NCBI GenBank assembly: GCA_016709005.1
Contig: JADJEU010000012.1
Span: 12,950-76,949 of the forward strand
Source of the DNA: Crocinitomicaceae bacterium
Lineage (GTDB): Bacteria > Bacteroidota > Bacteroidia > Flavobacteriales_D > Crocinitomicaceae
Length of the DNA: 64,000 nucleotides
Direction: 5' to 3'
In this document: positions 8,859 to 17,689 of the stretch, in pieces
How the letters are laid out: each line of letters begins with the position of its first letter
Numbering within the stretch: position 1 is the first letter of the stretch
Program-made: the position numbers and the translations under genes
Notes under the pieces: generated by a model
The model's database searches: none
Told to the model about the DNA's origin: nothing
What the model saw: only the letters and a program-made list of their open reading frames with translations

Positions 8859-9260
8859 CTATTGGATTGGTTGTGCAAATGCAATAATATGTCCGTCTTC
8901 ATCTGCAAGATAACAAACACGATGTCCCCAATCCATTGCAGATGGTGCCGCAATTACTTTTATTTGAAGAGCAACGGCGTGTTGAAACACAGCATCAAGA
9001 TCTGAAACTGTCCAATAAATTTCACAACGCGGAATTCCATTTCCTGTTTGTGGATGTGGTACCTGATCTCCCAGAATTTTTGCAATACCCTTGTTTGGCA
9101 TCAGTCCAAGTTTACTCGAATCAGATAGCGTATACTCTGTCATCCCGGGCACGTCAAGAGTTGGTTGCATTTGCAAAAGCGCACTGTAAAATGCAGCACT
9201 TTTTGTTTGATCGGCAACGTAAAGAATAAAAAGTGAATGTGAGATTGAATTTGTCATCAT
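8859..9260 (-). CDS. VOC (glyoxalase/bleomycin-resistance fold) protein
   Basis: A 133-residue protein with the paired beta-alpha-beta-beta-beta modules of the vicinal oxygen chelate superfamily: SLFILYVADQTKSAAFYSALL near the N-terminus and WGHRVCYLADEDGHIIAFAQP at the C-terminus. Metal ligands cannot be fixed with confidence. The substrate is unknown. It follows the cupin gene by 6 bp and probably shares its transcript. The frame begins MM, so either Met could be used. Confidence 0.85.
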   Translation of the reverse strand: MMTNSISHSLFILYVADQTKSAAFYSALLQMQPTLDVPGMTEYTLSDSSKLGLMPNKGIAKILGDQVPHPQTGNGIPRCEIYWTVSDLDAVFQHAVALQIKVIAAPSAMDWGHRVCYLADEDGHIIAFAQPIQ

Positions 9261-9266
9261 TAAAAG

Positions 9267-9596
9267 TTAATCGACAATAAAAACAACAGCGCCGTTTTTT
9301 GATTTGGCTTTGTGCGCGCGTGAGTCATCGCCCACCATATAAACCATACCAGCGTGCAATGAATGAATACTGCCACCTTTATGTTCAACAATGAGTTGTC
9401 CTTCCAAAATAAAAATGACATGTCCTTTATCACACCAATGATCGGCTACATATTCTGGAGAATATTCAACCCTGCGCACAGTTACATTTCCAAATGTCTT
9501 GATCTTTGTAGAAGTGAATCCACGCATACCCACAGCCTTTTCATTTGGAACGGCATTCCAGTCAAATGATACAGGAAGGAATTTATCGAGGTTCAT
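9267..9596 (-). CDS. Small cupin-fold protein
   Basis: A 109-residue single-domain cupin. The segment YVADHWCDKGHVIFILEGQL (residues ~49-68) corresponds to the first cupin motif and is followed by the GMVYMVGDDSRAHKA strand region. It resembles the family annotated as DHCW-motif cupins, though here the order is DHWC. Function is unknown; possibly metal- or small-molecule-binding. It precedes the VOC gene by 6 bp, a pair that may act on the same metabolite (inference). Confidence 0.75.
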   Translation of the reverse strand: MNLDKFLPVSFDWNAVPNEKAVGMRGFTSTKIKTFGNVTVRRVEYSPEYVADHWCDKGHVIFILEGQLIVEHKGGSIHSLHAGMVYMVGDDSRAHKAKSKNGAVVFIVD

Positions 9597-9722
9597 TTTT
9601 AGGTCAAGTCAGTGGAAGACTGGGCAAATGTCGGAAAAATTACCTGAATTTGAGGATTTCAATTGCAAGTCTTGAATTTGATCAATCAAAACCTTTGAAA
9701 ACTGCTTTAAATAAGACGATTG

Positions 9723-10396
9723 CTACATGCGTATAATTTTCCCGTCTTCCATTTCAATGATGCGATTGGTGCGTTGAGCAAATTCACCATCATGGGTAAC
9801 TATGAGCAGCGACTGATTATAGACATCAGATAACTCCTTGAAAATGTCAAAGACCAGTTCGCTGTTTTTTTTGTCAAGATTACCAGGGGTTCATCTGCCA
9901 TGATGATCAGTGGATCGTTTATTAAGGCACGTGCAATTGCTACACGTTGTTTTTGACCTCCTGATAATTGATTTGGTTTTTTTTTGGCTTCGCTTTCAAT
10001 GCCTAAAATTTTCAATTTTTCCATGGCCTTATGTTCCACTTCCTGATCTGAATATTTGCCAAGTTTAATACCTGGCAACATAACATTGCGCAGTACAGAA
10101 AATTCGTTGAGCAAATAGTGGAATTGAAAAACAAATCCGATTTTTTCATTACGCACACGTGCCAGTTCGGCTTCTTTTTTGTTACGCATTAAAACGCCGT
10201 CAATGATCAGATCGCCTTCATAATCGGTATCCATTGTTGACAAAATGTAGAGCAAAGTAGATTTTCCACAGCCTGATTTTCCAATGACAGAAATAAACTC
10301 ACCTTGTTCAATTGAGAACGTAACTTCCTTCAAAACCTGAATAGTGATCGGGTCGTGGAAGGACTTATTGATATTTTTAGCTTCGAGAATTTTCAT
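9723..10396 (-). pseudogene. ABC transporter ATP-binding protein (LolD/MacB type), frameshifted
   Basis: The intact protein would be about 224 residues: Walker A IGKSGCGKST (~38-47), Q-loop FVFQFHYLLNEF, signature LSGGQKQRVAIARAL (~144-158) and Walker B LIIMADEP (~163-170). Just after Walker B the frame is lost at 9886-9889, a run of four C on the coding strand; one extra base would restore PTGNLDKKNSE and then the H-loop LIVTHDGEFA, ending at TAG 9723-9725. Without it the protein loses the D-loop and H-loop and would be inactive. Conservation beyond the break favours sequence error or a very recent mutation. A TTG precedes the ATG at 10396. It is the last gene of the adaptor-permease-ATPase operon. 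Confidence 0.85.
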
Positions 10397-10399
10397 CAA

Positions 10400-11659
10400 T
10401 TATTTTCCCCGAATTATAATTACCGGATCAATCTTACTTGCCTTCTGCGATGGAAAATAACCTGCAAAATAAGTTGTGACGAGTGAAAAAATTCCACCAA
10501 TGATATAGAACTTAGGATTGTAACTGACAGGGTACGTTGTGATATGCGGCAGGGCTGGTGTATCAAAAGGAATCTGATCAATCAAAACAGATGCGCCAAA
10601 CCCAAACAAAAGTCCTAATAGTCCTCCAAAAATTCCAATGGTTAATGCAATAAAAATGAAAATTCGATTGACATCTTTGCCTGAAAAACCAGTGGCTTTA
10701 AGAATTGCAATCGAGTCCATTTTTTCGTAAATCATCATGTTGAGAATGTTGTAAATGCCAAATCCGGCAACGATCAAAAGTGTAACACCTACGGCGTAAG
10801 ATATCAAGGTTCGCACAGAACTACCCGTGTCGAATTGCGCATTGGCTGATTGAATATCGACAGCTTCTGTGTCAAAAAGTTCACTGTATTCTTTTGCCAT
10901 CTCAGGTGCCAAAGTCATATCGTGCAGCTTGATCTGAAGGTCGGTAATATAGCCTGAGCTTTCACCCAATATCTTTTGACAGGTTGTAATGGATGCATAA
11001 CTCTGAACTTTGTCCAGCTCCTGAATTCCGGACTCAAATAACCCAACCACTTTTAAGGGGATCCGATCTCCACGCGGATTTGTCACTGAAATTACATCAC
11101 CAATTTCAACCATCATTTTTTCAGCTCCGGCTTTGCCTAAAATAATGCTGTTAGGTATGTTTTTTAGATCTACAAAATTACCTGCAGTGACATACTCACT
11201 GAAAGCAAATAATCTGTTTTCTGCATCTACGTCTATTCCGTTAATGAGACCAGTAAGGTTTACTAATCCGACATTGTAGAAGACCTGTGCAGTCACTTTT
11301 GGCGCAACACCTAGAACGCGTCTGTCATTTTCAAGCGCGTTGATGACGGCAAAACTATTTTGAATTTCTGGCCGTTCATTTTTAGGCCTGATTGAGTTCA
11401 CAAAATTGTAATGGTTGGTATATTGTGCAGAAAGATCTACAGGCTGAATATCTGATGGCAATACTTCTTTATACAGTCTGATATGTGGTGTGCGATTAAT
11501 AATCAAACTGTCAAGCAATCCATTTAAACCACCCATAAAACTGAGCAGAGCAATGAACATGGTTATTCCAAATGTTACACCAATTGCTGCAATGAGCGTT
11601 TGTTTCCACCTCGCAAAAAGAAGTGATCGTGAAACACTGGCAATCAGTTTGAAATTCAT
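10400..11659 (-). CDS. ABC transporter permease, MacB/LolC-E (FtsX-like) family
   Basis: A 419-residue permease: one N-terminal transmembrane helix (~20-42), a large periplasmic MacB_PCD-like domain (~45-275), then three helices (~280-300, ~325-350, ~380-400) forming the FtsX domain, and the closing SQKASKIDPVIIIRGK tail typical of the family. With the adaptor upstream (4-bp overlap) and the ATPase downstream (3 bp) it forms a tripartite exporter or mechanotransmission machine. The cargo (lipoprotein, peptide or drug) is not inferable. Confidence 0.9.
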   Translation of the reverse strand: MNFKLIASVSRSLLFARWKQTLIAAIGVTFGITMFIALLSFMGGLNGLLDSLIINRTPHIRLYKEVLPSDIQPVDLSAQYTNHYNFVNSIRPKNERPEIQNSFAVINALENDRRVLGVAPKVTAQVFYNVGLVNLTGLINGIDVDAENRLFAFSEYVTAGNFVDLKNIPNSIILGKAGAEKMMVEIGDVISVTNPRGDRIPLKVVGLFESGIQELDKVQSYASITTCQKILGESSGYITDLQIKLHDMTLAPEMAKEYSELFDTEAVDIQSANAQFDTGSSVRTLISYAVGVTLLIVAGFGIYNILNMMIYEKMDSIAILKATGFSGKDVNRIFIFIALTIGIFGGLLGLLFGFGASVLIDQIPFDTPALPHITTYPVSYNPKFYIIGGIFSLVTTYFAGYFPSQKASKIDPVIIIRGK

Positions 11660-12741
11660 TTTGCTGGTTTTGTGATTTCATCTGTTGCAGAAATACCAGA
11701 GAGGATTTCCACCATCTTGTAATCTTTCAAACCCGTTTTAACTGCAACGGTATCACCACTCGATTTTATCACGAATGAATCCTGTAATAAATAATTGCGC
11801 GGAATCAACAAAGCGTCTTCTTTGGTTTGAATCACAATACTTGCTTCAAAATTCATGTTCGGATAAAGTACTTCAGGTTGCTCCAAAAATTTAGCGGTTA
11901 CCGTAAATGTTTTGGTGCTTTGATTCATCATTGGATCAATTTCTATAATCGATCCTTCAAAAGATAAATCCTGATAACTATCAAGTGTTACAAATACCTG
12001 CTGTCCAATTTTGATTCTCAAAATATCATTTTCATCTACTTGCATTTCCATTTCAAATTCGGTAGCATCACCAATAACAGCAACTGCGGTTTGAGTATTC
12101 ACCATTTCCCCAACTTCTTTTGTAAGATTATAAATCACACCATCAATCTTACTTACCACGGTAAGGTCATTTGCAAGTGTTGAAGAAATCTGGACGTTCT
12201 TTTTAGATTGAGCTGAGTTGTAATCAATCTGTCTTTTTAAATCGTCATATCTGACTTTGGCAGAGTAATACGCATTTTTTGAATTGTGGTAATTAAGCAT
12301 ACTCTGTTCGTATTCAATTTCAGTTCCGATTCCTTGGTCTTTTAAAGTCTGCTGCCTGTTGAATAGCAGCGAATCATTATAGAGTTTATCTTTAGCCAGC
12401 CCTATTGCTAGAAATGCGTCATTTAATTTTCCTTTATTTGAACTGAAGTCAGAGTAAGCAGCATTAAGTTCAGCATTTTCCTTGTTCAATTCCTGGACCA
12501 TGTTGTAAATTTTGAGAATCGGCTGACCCGCTTTTACCGTATCGCCTTCTTTCACAAAGATGACATCAATAATTCCAGAGACATTTGGAAAAACCTGATA
12601 TTGATTTTTACTTTTTATAGTGCCTGAAGCATATACTGATTCTGTGATTGGTTGAATCGTTGGTGTAATGCTCTCTTTTTTATCACCGCAAGAAATAAGC
12701 AGCAACAAAGTTATGGGTAGTGTGAATTGTCTGAACATCAT
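11656..12741 (-). CDS. HlyD/MacA-type periplasmic adaptor lipoprotein
   Basis: About 361 residues. A signal sequence ends with a lipobox LLISC, so it is anchored as a lipoprotein. A biotinyl-lipoyl-like half (VFPNVSGIIDVIFVKEGDTV) is followed by a long coiled-coil hairpin (residues ~75-180), the second lipoyl half (VVSKIDGVIYNLTKEVGEMV) and beta-barrel domains. It is the membrane-fusion subunit for the permease/ATPase pair downstream, whose start overlaps this stop by 4 bp. Met codons at 12741 and 12738 are both possible starts; the longer frame to 12759 runs through the promoter-like box and is less likely. Confidence 0.9.
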   Translation of the reverse strand: MMFRQFTLPITLLLLISCGDKKESITPTIQPITESVYASGTIKSKNQYQVFPNVSGIIDVIFVKEGDTVKAGQPILKIYNMVQELNKENAELNAAYSDFSSNKGKLNDAFLAIGLAKDKLYNDSLLFNRQQTLKDQGIGTEIEYEQSMLNYHNSKNAYYSAKVRYDDLKRQIDYNSAQSKKNVQISSTLANDLTVVSKIDGVIYNLTKEVGEMVNTQTAVAVIGDATEFEMEMQVDENDILRIKIGQQVFVTLDSYQDLSFEGSIIEIDPMMNQSTKTFTVTAKFLEQPEVLYPNMNFEASIVIQTKEDALLIPRNYLLQDSFVIKSSGDTVAVKTGLKDYKMVEILSGISATDEITKPAK

Positions 12742-12745
12742 CTTA

Positions 12746-12753
12746 CAAAGGTA
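12746..12753 (-). promoter_or_regulatory. Candidate -7 promoter element of the exporter operon
   Basis: On the minus strand this reads TACCTTTG, an exact match to the Bacteroidetes TAnnTTTG element. It lies only 4 bp upstream of the first Met codon, which would give a nearly leaderless mRNA. I find no clear -33 TTG at 19-23 bp. Moderate to low support. Confidence 0.4.
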
Positions 12754-12836
12754 ATGCAAGTTTACATGGAGCTTATAGATGCATTAATCAGGTAACAAAC
12801 TGATAAATATCGCCTTTCAGTCAGCCAGAGATTAAA

Positions 12837-13328
12837 TTATTCGATGAAGACTTCATCTGCAAAGAGCCAGCATTTATTTCCAGCGCCGGGGTGCCATGCA
12901 GGAATAGATCCCGGGTTTTTACAAATAATTCGCAAGTACTGAGTTGTAATATCTTTTTTAAGGGAGATTTTTTGAGAGAAAGCACCGTACTCATTTACAG
13001 GGAACTCATTTTTTACAATCTGCGCAGTGAACCAGTCTTTTCCATTTTTTGAAACCATAAAATGTACTTCAGAAGGATACCAGATCCATGATTTAATATC
13101 TTGCAAAACACTCACTGAAATTTTATGTATTTCTTTCTTTTTTCTGAAGTCAATTACAACGTCTAAATCTTTACCCAAATAGCCCTGCCATGCACCTGTT
13201 CTGAAATCTGAGCTGCCTTGAATACCATCAATCAAAGCACGTTCACCACCTCCTGAATATTGATTGTCATAGGTAGTCAGATTTTCAATTTTCCAGCTGG
13301 AATTCATTTTACTGTAATTGGAAACCAC
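12837..13328 (-). pseudogene. Discoidin (F5/8 type C)-like domain, probably the detached C-terminus of the GH92 enzyme
   Basis: This frame encodes a jelly-roll carbohydrate-binding-like domain of ~150 residues: an ALIDG entry motif, WQGYLGKDLDVVIDF, a KISVSVLQD strand, and YLRIICKNPG before the final DEVFIE strand. Upstream of the Met used here the same frame stays open to 13391 and reads TTTVKAKAFGKFNPSY, which looks like the end of a chitobiase/hexosaminidase-type C-terminal domain. One additional A in the A7 run at 13388-13394 would fuse it to the GH92 protein (about 885 residues in total). I read it as part of that enzyme rather than a separate gene. Confidence 0.7.
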
Positions 13329-13384
13329 TACATAACTTGGATTGAATTTGCCAAATGCTTTAGCCTTTACAGTTGTTGTGTTTT

Positions 13385-15493
13385 TTATTTTTTTATTTCA
13401 TGATGATAAATGTAATTGCGGTCAAGTTGTACATCGTTCAACAAAACACGTTTTACGTAAATATTTTCGGTATTGAAGTTTGTCGTTTTAACAAAGAATG
13501 TTTTTCCGTTTTCAAGATTGATTTGCGCTGATTCATGAAGTGGTTTGCCGAGTAAATAAATATCAGATCCCGGAGCAAAGGAATAAAATCCAAGCGAGCT
13601 CAACACATACCAGGATGACATTTGACCACAATCTTCATTGCCGCTCAAACCATCCGGATCATTGTAATAAAGTGTGGTTAAAATCTGATGAATGTATTTC
13701 TGGCCTTTCCATGGATTGCTTGTGAAATTATAGAGATAGGCCATGTGATGACTGGGTTCATTGCCGTGTGCATACTGACCAATCAATCCGGTAATGTCTG
13801 CTTGTTCTCTGCCAGTTGTTTCAGAAGATGTTGTAAATAATTCATCCAGCCACAATTCTAATTTTTGTTTTCCGCCAAGCAGTTCCATCAGGCCATGAAC
13901 ATCATGTGGCACAAACATGGAGTATTGCCAGGCATTTGCTTCAGTATAATCAAAGGTCACTTCTTCTGGTTTGAAATTGTTTTTCCAGCCACCGTTAAAG
14001 CGCGGTTGCATAAAAGTAGAGGCAGGGTTATAAATGTTTTTGTAGAATTGAGAACGCTGATAAAAAACAGATGCCAGAGAATCAAATCCAAGTGAATCTG
14101 CAAAAACAGCTATGCACCAATCGTCATATGCATACTCCAAAGTTTTTGAAACTGATTCAGATTCATTTTCGGATGAAATATATCCTTGTGTTCTGTAATC
14201 TGCAAGTCCTGAATTGTTTTGCATCGCACTGTGAACCATGGCCTGTAAGGCAACTTTGTGATTGAAATCTCGAATTCCTTTCACATAGGCATCCGCAATA
14301 ACAGATACCGAATGATAGCCAATCATACAATTGGTTTCATTGGCAGCAAGTTCCCAAACAGGTAATTTTCCGCTTTGTAAATAGTGATTCAGAAATGTGT
14401 TGATGAAATCATTGGTGCGTTTTTGTTGCGTGATCGTGAAAAGTGGATGTGTTGATCGAAACGTATCCCACAAAGAAAAAACGGTGTATTGTGTTCTGCG
14501 GTCTGAATGATGTATTTCATGATCCATACCCCTGTATCGCCCGTCAAAATCAGAAAAGGTATTTGGATTCAGGTACGAATGATAAAGCGCGGTATAAAAT
14601 ATTTTCAGTTCATTTTCAGATGTAGTTGTGATTGAAATTTTGCTCAATTCAGAATTCCATTTTTCAGCAGTTTCTTTTTTATAGCGCTCAAAATTCCAGT
14701 CAGGCATTTCTGAAGTCAGATTTTTTCTGGCGCCGTTTATGTCTACAAATGAAATTCCAACTTTTAGAAATAGTTGAGGCGAACCCGCTCCAAATTCTAG
14801 AATAAGTTTGGTTGCTTTTCCATCCTTGTTCTTTTTGAATCTTCTGTCAGTTGGCGGTTCAGAAATCTTAATAGTAAAGTAAAAATGCTGATTGGTAGCC
14901 CAGGCTTCTGAAATTCGTTTACCAATAATTGTAGAGTCATTCAGAAACATCAAATCGGAATCCAGAAGTTTATCGCGATGTTCCAGATCAATAATAATTT
15001 TTCTGTTCTTTCCCTGCGGATAAGTGTATTTATGAAAACCGCATCGGGTTGTAGTAGTTAATTCAGCCCGAATATTATTGTCTTTGAGCTGAACCGAATA
15101 GTAACCGGGACTAGCTGATTCCAGAAAATGACTAAAACCAGAACCATATCCACCTTTATTACCTGATGCTGCGCCATTCTCCCAGCGATCTTCACCAGTA
15201 AAGGGCATGATCAGTAAGTCGCCATAATCTGATACGCCTGTTCCGCTTAAATGTGTATGACTGAAACCGTAGATAACGGAGTCAGAATAATGATAACCAC
15301 CGCAGCCATCCCAGCCTTCCAGACGTGTATCAGGTGAAAGCTGGATCATTCCAAATGGCGCGCTTGCACCAGGATAGGTATGACCATGTCCACCGGTTCC
15401 AATAAAAGGATTTACATATTCTGAAGGTGATTGACCGATTGAAACGGAAGAAACAAAAAAACTGATGAGAAGTATTCTGACAACTTTGCGCAC
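13385..15493 (-). CDS. GH92 family alpha-mannosidase
   Basis: A 702-residue exo-alpha-mannosidase of family GH92, which releases mannose from alpha-mannans or N-glycans in a Ca2+-dependent inverting reaction. A signal peptide (residues 1-20) directs export. Family motifs seen are VNPFIGTGGHGHTYPGA near the mature N-terminus, GFSHTHLSGTG, GNEPSHHMAYLYN (containing the likely catalytic acid Glu) and GNEDCGQMSSWYVLSSLGFY. The frame ends abruptly at a poly-A run (13388-13394), and a discoidin-like domain continues in the next frame, so the C-terminus is probably artificially truncated. It lies 5 bp downstream of a ROK sugar kinase, consistent with a mannose/glucose scavenging unit. Confidence 0.93.
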   Translation of the reverse strand: MRKVVRILLISFFVSSVSIGQSPSEYVNPFIGTGGHGHTYPGASAPFGMIQLSPDTRLEGWDGCGGYHYSDSVIYGFSHTHLSGTGVSDYGDLLIMPFTGEDRWENGAASGNKGGYGSGFSHFLESASPGYYSVQLKDNNIRAELTTTTRCGFHKYTYPQGKNRKIIIDLEHRDKLLDSDLMFLNDSTIIGKRISEAWATNQHFYFTIKISEPPTDRRFKKNKDGKATKLILEFGAGSPQLFLKVGISFVDINGARKNLTSEMPDWNFERYKKETAEKWNSELSKISITTTSENELKIFYTALYHSYLNPNTFSDFDGRYRGMDHEIHHSDRRTQYTVFSLWDTFRSTHPLFTITQQKRTNDFINTFLNHYLQSGKLPVWELAANETNCMIGYHSVSVIADAYVKGIRDFNHKVALQAMVHSAMQNNSGLADYRTQGYISSENESESVSKTLEYAYDDWCIAVFADSLGFDSLASVFYQRSQFYKNIYNPASTFMQPRFNGGWKNNFKPEEVTFDYTEANAWQYSMFVPHDVHGLMELLGGKQKLELWLDELFTTSSETTGREQADITGLIGQYAHGNEPSHHMAYLYNFTSNPWKGQKYIHQILTTLYYNDPDGLSGNEDCGQMSSWYVLSSLGFYSFAPGSDIYLLGKPLHESAQINLENGKTFFVKTTNFNTENIYVKRVLLNDVQLDRNYIYHHEIKK

Positions 15494-15498
15494 AGGAA

Positions 15499-16452
15499 TT
15501 AATTTGACTTTTTGTCCTGAAATTCTTTAATCGCGGCAGCGGCTCCTAGCACAGCTCCATGCTTGTCATTGATTTCAGATATTTTGAGTTTCACTTTTTC
15601 ACGAATATTAGGTAAGGTGAATTGACGCATGTATTTTTCAGTGCGTTTGCGTAAAATATTTCCGCTTTTTGCAACACCTCCTGCAAGATAAACATTTTCA
15701 ACATCAAAGAGATTAACAACCAATGCGATCGCGTACCCCAAATCTTTGGCAACCAGATCCACAACTTCGAGCGCAACCGGATCATTTTTTTTGGCAGCTT
15801 TAAATACCTCAAGCGGTGTGATCAAACTTGGTGAAACCTCATGAAGTAATGAACCTCCGCTGTTAAACTCAAGTTTTTCTTTTGTTGTTTTTATGATGCC
15901 TTTTTTTCCAATGTAGGTTTCCAGACAACCTGAATTTCCGCATTTACAATCTCTTCCGTCCGAGCGCATGACAATATGCCCAAGTTCGCCAGCCATACCA
16001 TGATCTCCTGTGTAAAGTTTCCCATGAACGAAAAGGCCCATACCAACTCCTGTTCCCAAAGTTATTACTGCAAAATTTTGATGCTCGCGGGCATCTCCAA
16101 AATGTTTCTCACCAACAGCTGCTGCATTTGCATCGTTAATTAAAGTGACTTCGTTTTTAAACTGGCCTTCAAAAATGGTTTTAAGAGGAATTATATCACC
16201 CCATTTATTCAGGTTGGGTGCAAATTCAATTTGCTGTGTCAGGCAATTAACACTGGGTGCGCCAATTCCTATTCCATCAAGCTTGCCTTTGTAATTTTCT
16301 TTGAGATCACTAAAAATATGCAGTGCAAGTTCCTCTGCAGAATTGACGCTTTTTGTTTTCAGCGTTGACTGGTATTTAAATCCAAATTCATCGTCTACGA
16401 CACCATAAACCACATTGGTTCCACCTATGTCTATTCCAAGGTAAGTTTTCAT
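15499..16452 (-). CDS. ROK family sugar kinase (glucokinase-like)
   Basis: A 317-residue kinase expected to phosphorylate glucose or a related hexose with ATP in the cytoplasm. Seen are the phosphate-1 motif YLGIDIGGTNVVYGV at the N-terminus, the catalytic LINDANAAAVGE segment, GTGVGMGLFVHGKL, ELGHIVM, and the zinc-binding CKCGNSGCLE motif that defines ROK proteins. It starts the two-gene unit with GH92 5 bp downstream, so its natural substrate may be mannose released by that enzyme (inference). Confidence 0.92.
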   Translation of the reverse strand: MKTYLGIDIGGTNVVYGVVDDEFGFKYQSTLKTKSVNSAEELALHIFSDLKENYKGKLDGIGIGAPSVNCLTQQIEFAPNLNKWGDIIPLKTIFEGQFKNEVTLINDANAAAVGEKHFGDAREHQNFAVITLGTGVGMGLFVHGKLYTGDHGMAGELGHIVMRSDGRDCKCGNSGCLETYIGKKGIIKTTKEKLEFNSGGSLLHEVSPSLITPLEVFKAAKKNDPVALEVVDLVAKDLGYAIALVVNLFDVENVYLAGGVAKSGNILRKRTEKYMRQFTLPNIREKVKLKISEINDKHGAVLGAAAAIKEFQDKKSN

Positions 16453-16481
16453 GAATTGGGATCGTTTTGTTTTGGGTTGTG

Positions 16482-16489
16482 CAAAAATA
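16482..16489 (-). promoter_or_regulatory. Candidate -7 element for the ROK-GH92 unit
   Basis: TATTTTTG on the minus strand, an exact TAnnTTTG match 29 bp upstream of the ROK start. The rest of the 274-bp divergent gap (16453-16726) is AT-rich; I see no terminator or RNA there and no equally good promoter for the plus-strand operon. Confidence 0.5.
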
Positions 16490-16726
16490 CACTTTCGGTT
16501 GGTGCTGACATGTGGTTGGAATATTTTTAAAACAAGCTTGTTTATCTCTGTTTGCTCAAACGGTTAGTTCTAAAGTTTTCTAATCTAAATCGATTTATTA
16601 ATATATCGAAATTACACTATTCAGCTGAAAATTCAAAACAAATTCAAAATAAAAGAATCAAACTAGCCTGAAAAACCAACCCGAATTGTGATTAGTTTTA
16701 CAATTATTAGAAAACAGTTGGACCAA

Positions 16727-17689
16727 ATGCATATGGACATAAAGAGAAAAATTTTGGTGACCGGGGGAGCGGGGAATATTGGAAGTGCTTTAACGGCAAG
16801 ACTTTTGAAGGACAAAAGCACTTTGGTAACTGTTGTTGATAATCTAACAACCGGTAGCATTTCTAAACTTGATCTTGGCAATGAACAACTTCAGTTTATA
16901 AAAGCCGATGCCAATAACAGACAGGAAATGTCTGAAATCATGATTTCAAACAGATTTGATTTTGTGTTTCATTACGCGGCGCTTGTGGGTGTAAAACGAA
17001 CGCAAGAGAATCCAATTAAAGTTTTAGAGGATATTGAAGGAATAAGAAACATGCTGAGTCTGTCAAAAAATACCGGCGTAAAAAGATTTTTCTTTTCCAG
17101 CTCGAGCGAGGTTTATGGCGAACCAGTCAGTATACCTCAAAATGAAGACACAACGCCACTCAACTCCAGGGTGCCATATGCCGTTGTAAAAAATGTAGGC
17201 GAAGCATTTTGTCGTTCATTTCATCAGGAATATAATTTGAACTACACGGTTTTTCGATTTTTTAATACCTATGGTCCAAATCAAACTACCGATTTTGTAA
17301 TGAGTAAATTTCTGGCAAGTGCTTTGAAAAATGAAGACATTACAATTTATGGTGATGGAAGCCAGTCCAGAACGTTTTGTTATGTAGATGATAATATTGA
17401 AGCTACGGTCAAAGCTTTGAATGAAAATCTTTTTGTGAATGATGTTGTAAATATTGGAGGTCATGTAATTGTTTCTATTCTTGATCTTGCCAAAATCATC
17501 ATTGAGCAAACTGGAAGTAAGTCTAAAATTGTATTTCTTCCGCCATTAAAAGATGGAGATATGACCAGAAGACAACCTGATAATTCTAAAATGCGCAGCA
17601 TATTGGGACGTGAATTGCTTCCGATCGAACAAGGTATCAAGCAGATGATTGCACACCCTGATTTCCGCAAACAAATGAATCTTCAATAA
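16727..17689 (+). CDS. NAD-dependent epimerase/dehydratase (extended SDR)
   Basis: About 320 residues. The Rossmann motif ILVTGGAGNIGS is near residues 9-20, the SSSSEVYGEP segment and the catalytic YAVVK (Tyr-x-x-x-Lys) follow in the usual places, and FRFFNTYGP is typical of UDP-sugar epimerases and dehydratases. It probably makes or modifies a nucleotide sugar for the polysaccharide genes downstream; the exact sugar is open. The frame extends to 16688, but the Met codons at 16727/16733 place the start at the fold. Its stop overlaps the asnB start by one base, so it leads the operon. Confidence 0.88.
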   Translation: MHMDIKRKILVTGGAGNIGSALTARLLKDKSTLVTVVDNLTTGSISKLDLGNEQLQFIKADANNRQEMSEIMISNRFDFVFHYAALVGVKRTQENPIKVLEDIEGIRNMLSLSKNTGVKRFFFSSSSEVYGEPVSIPQNEDTTPLNSRVPYAVVKNVGEAFCRSFHQEYNLNYTVFRFFNTYGPNQTTDFVMSKFLASALKNEDITIYGDGSQSRTFCYVDDNIEATVKALNENLFVNDVVNIGGHVIVSILDLAKIIIEQTGSKSKIVFLPPLKDGDMTRRQPDNSKMRSILGRELLPIEQGIKQMIAHPDFRKQMNLQ

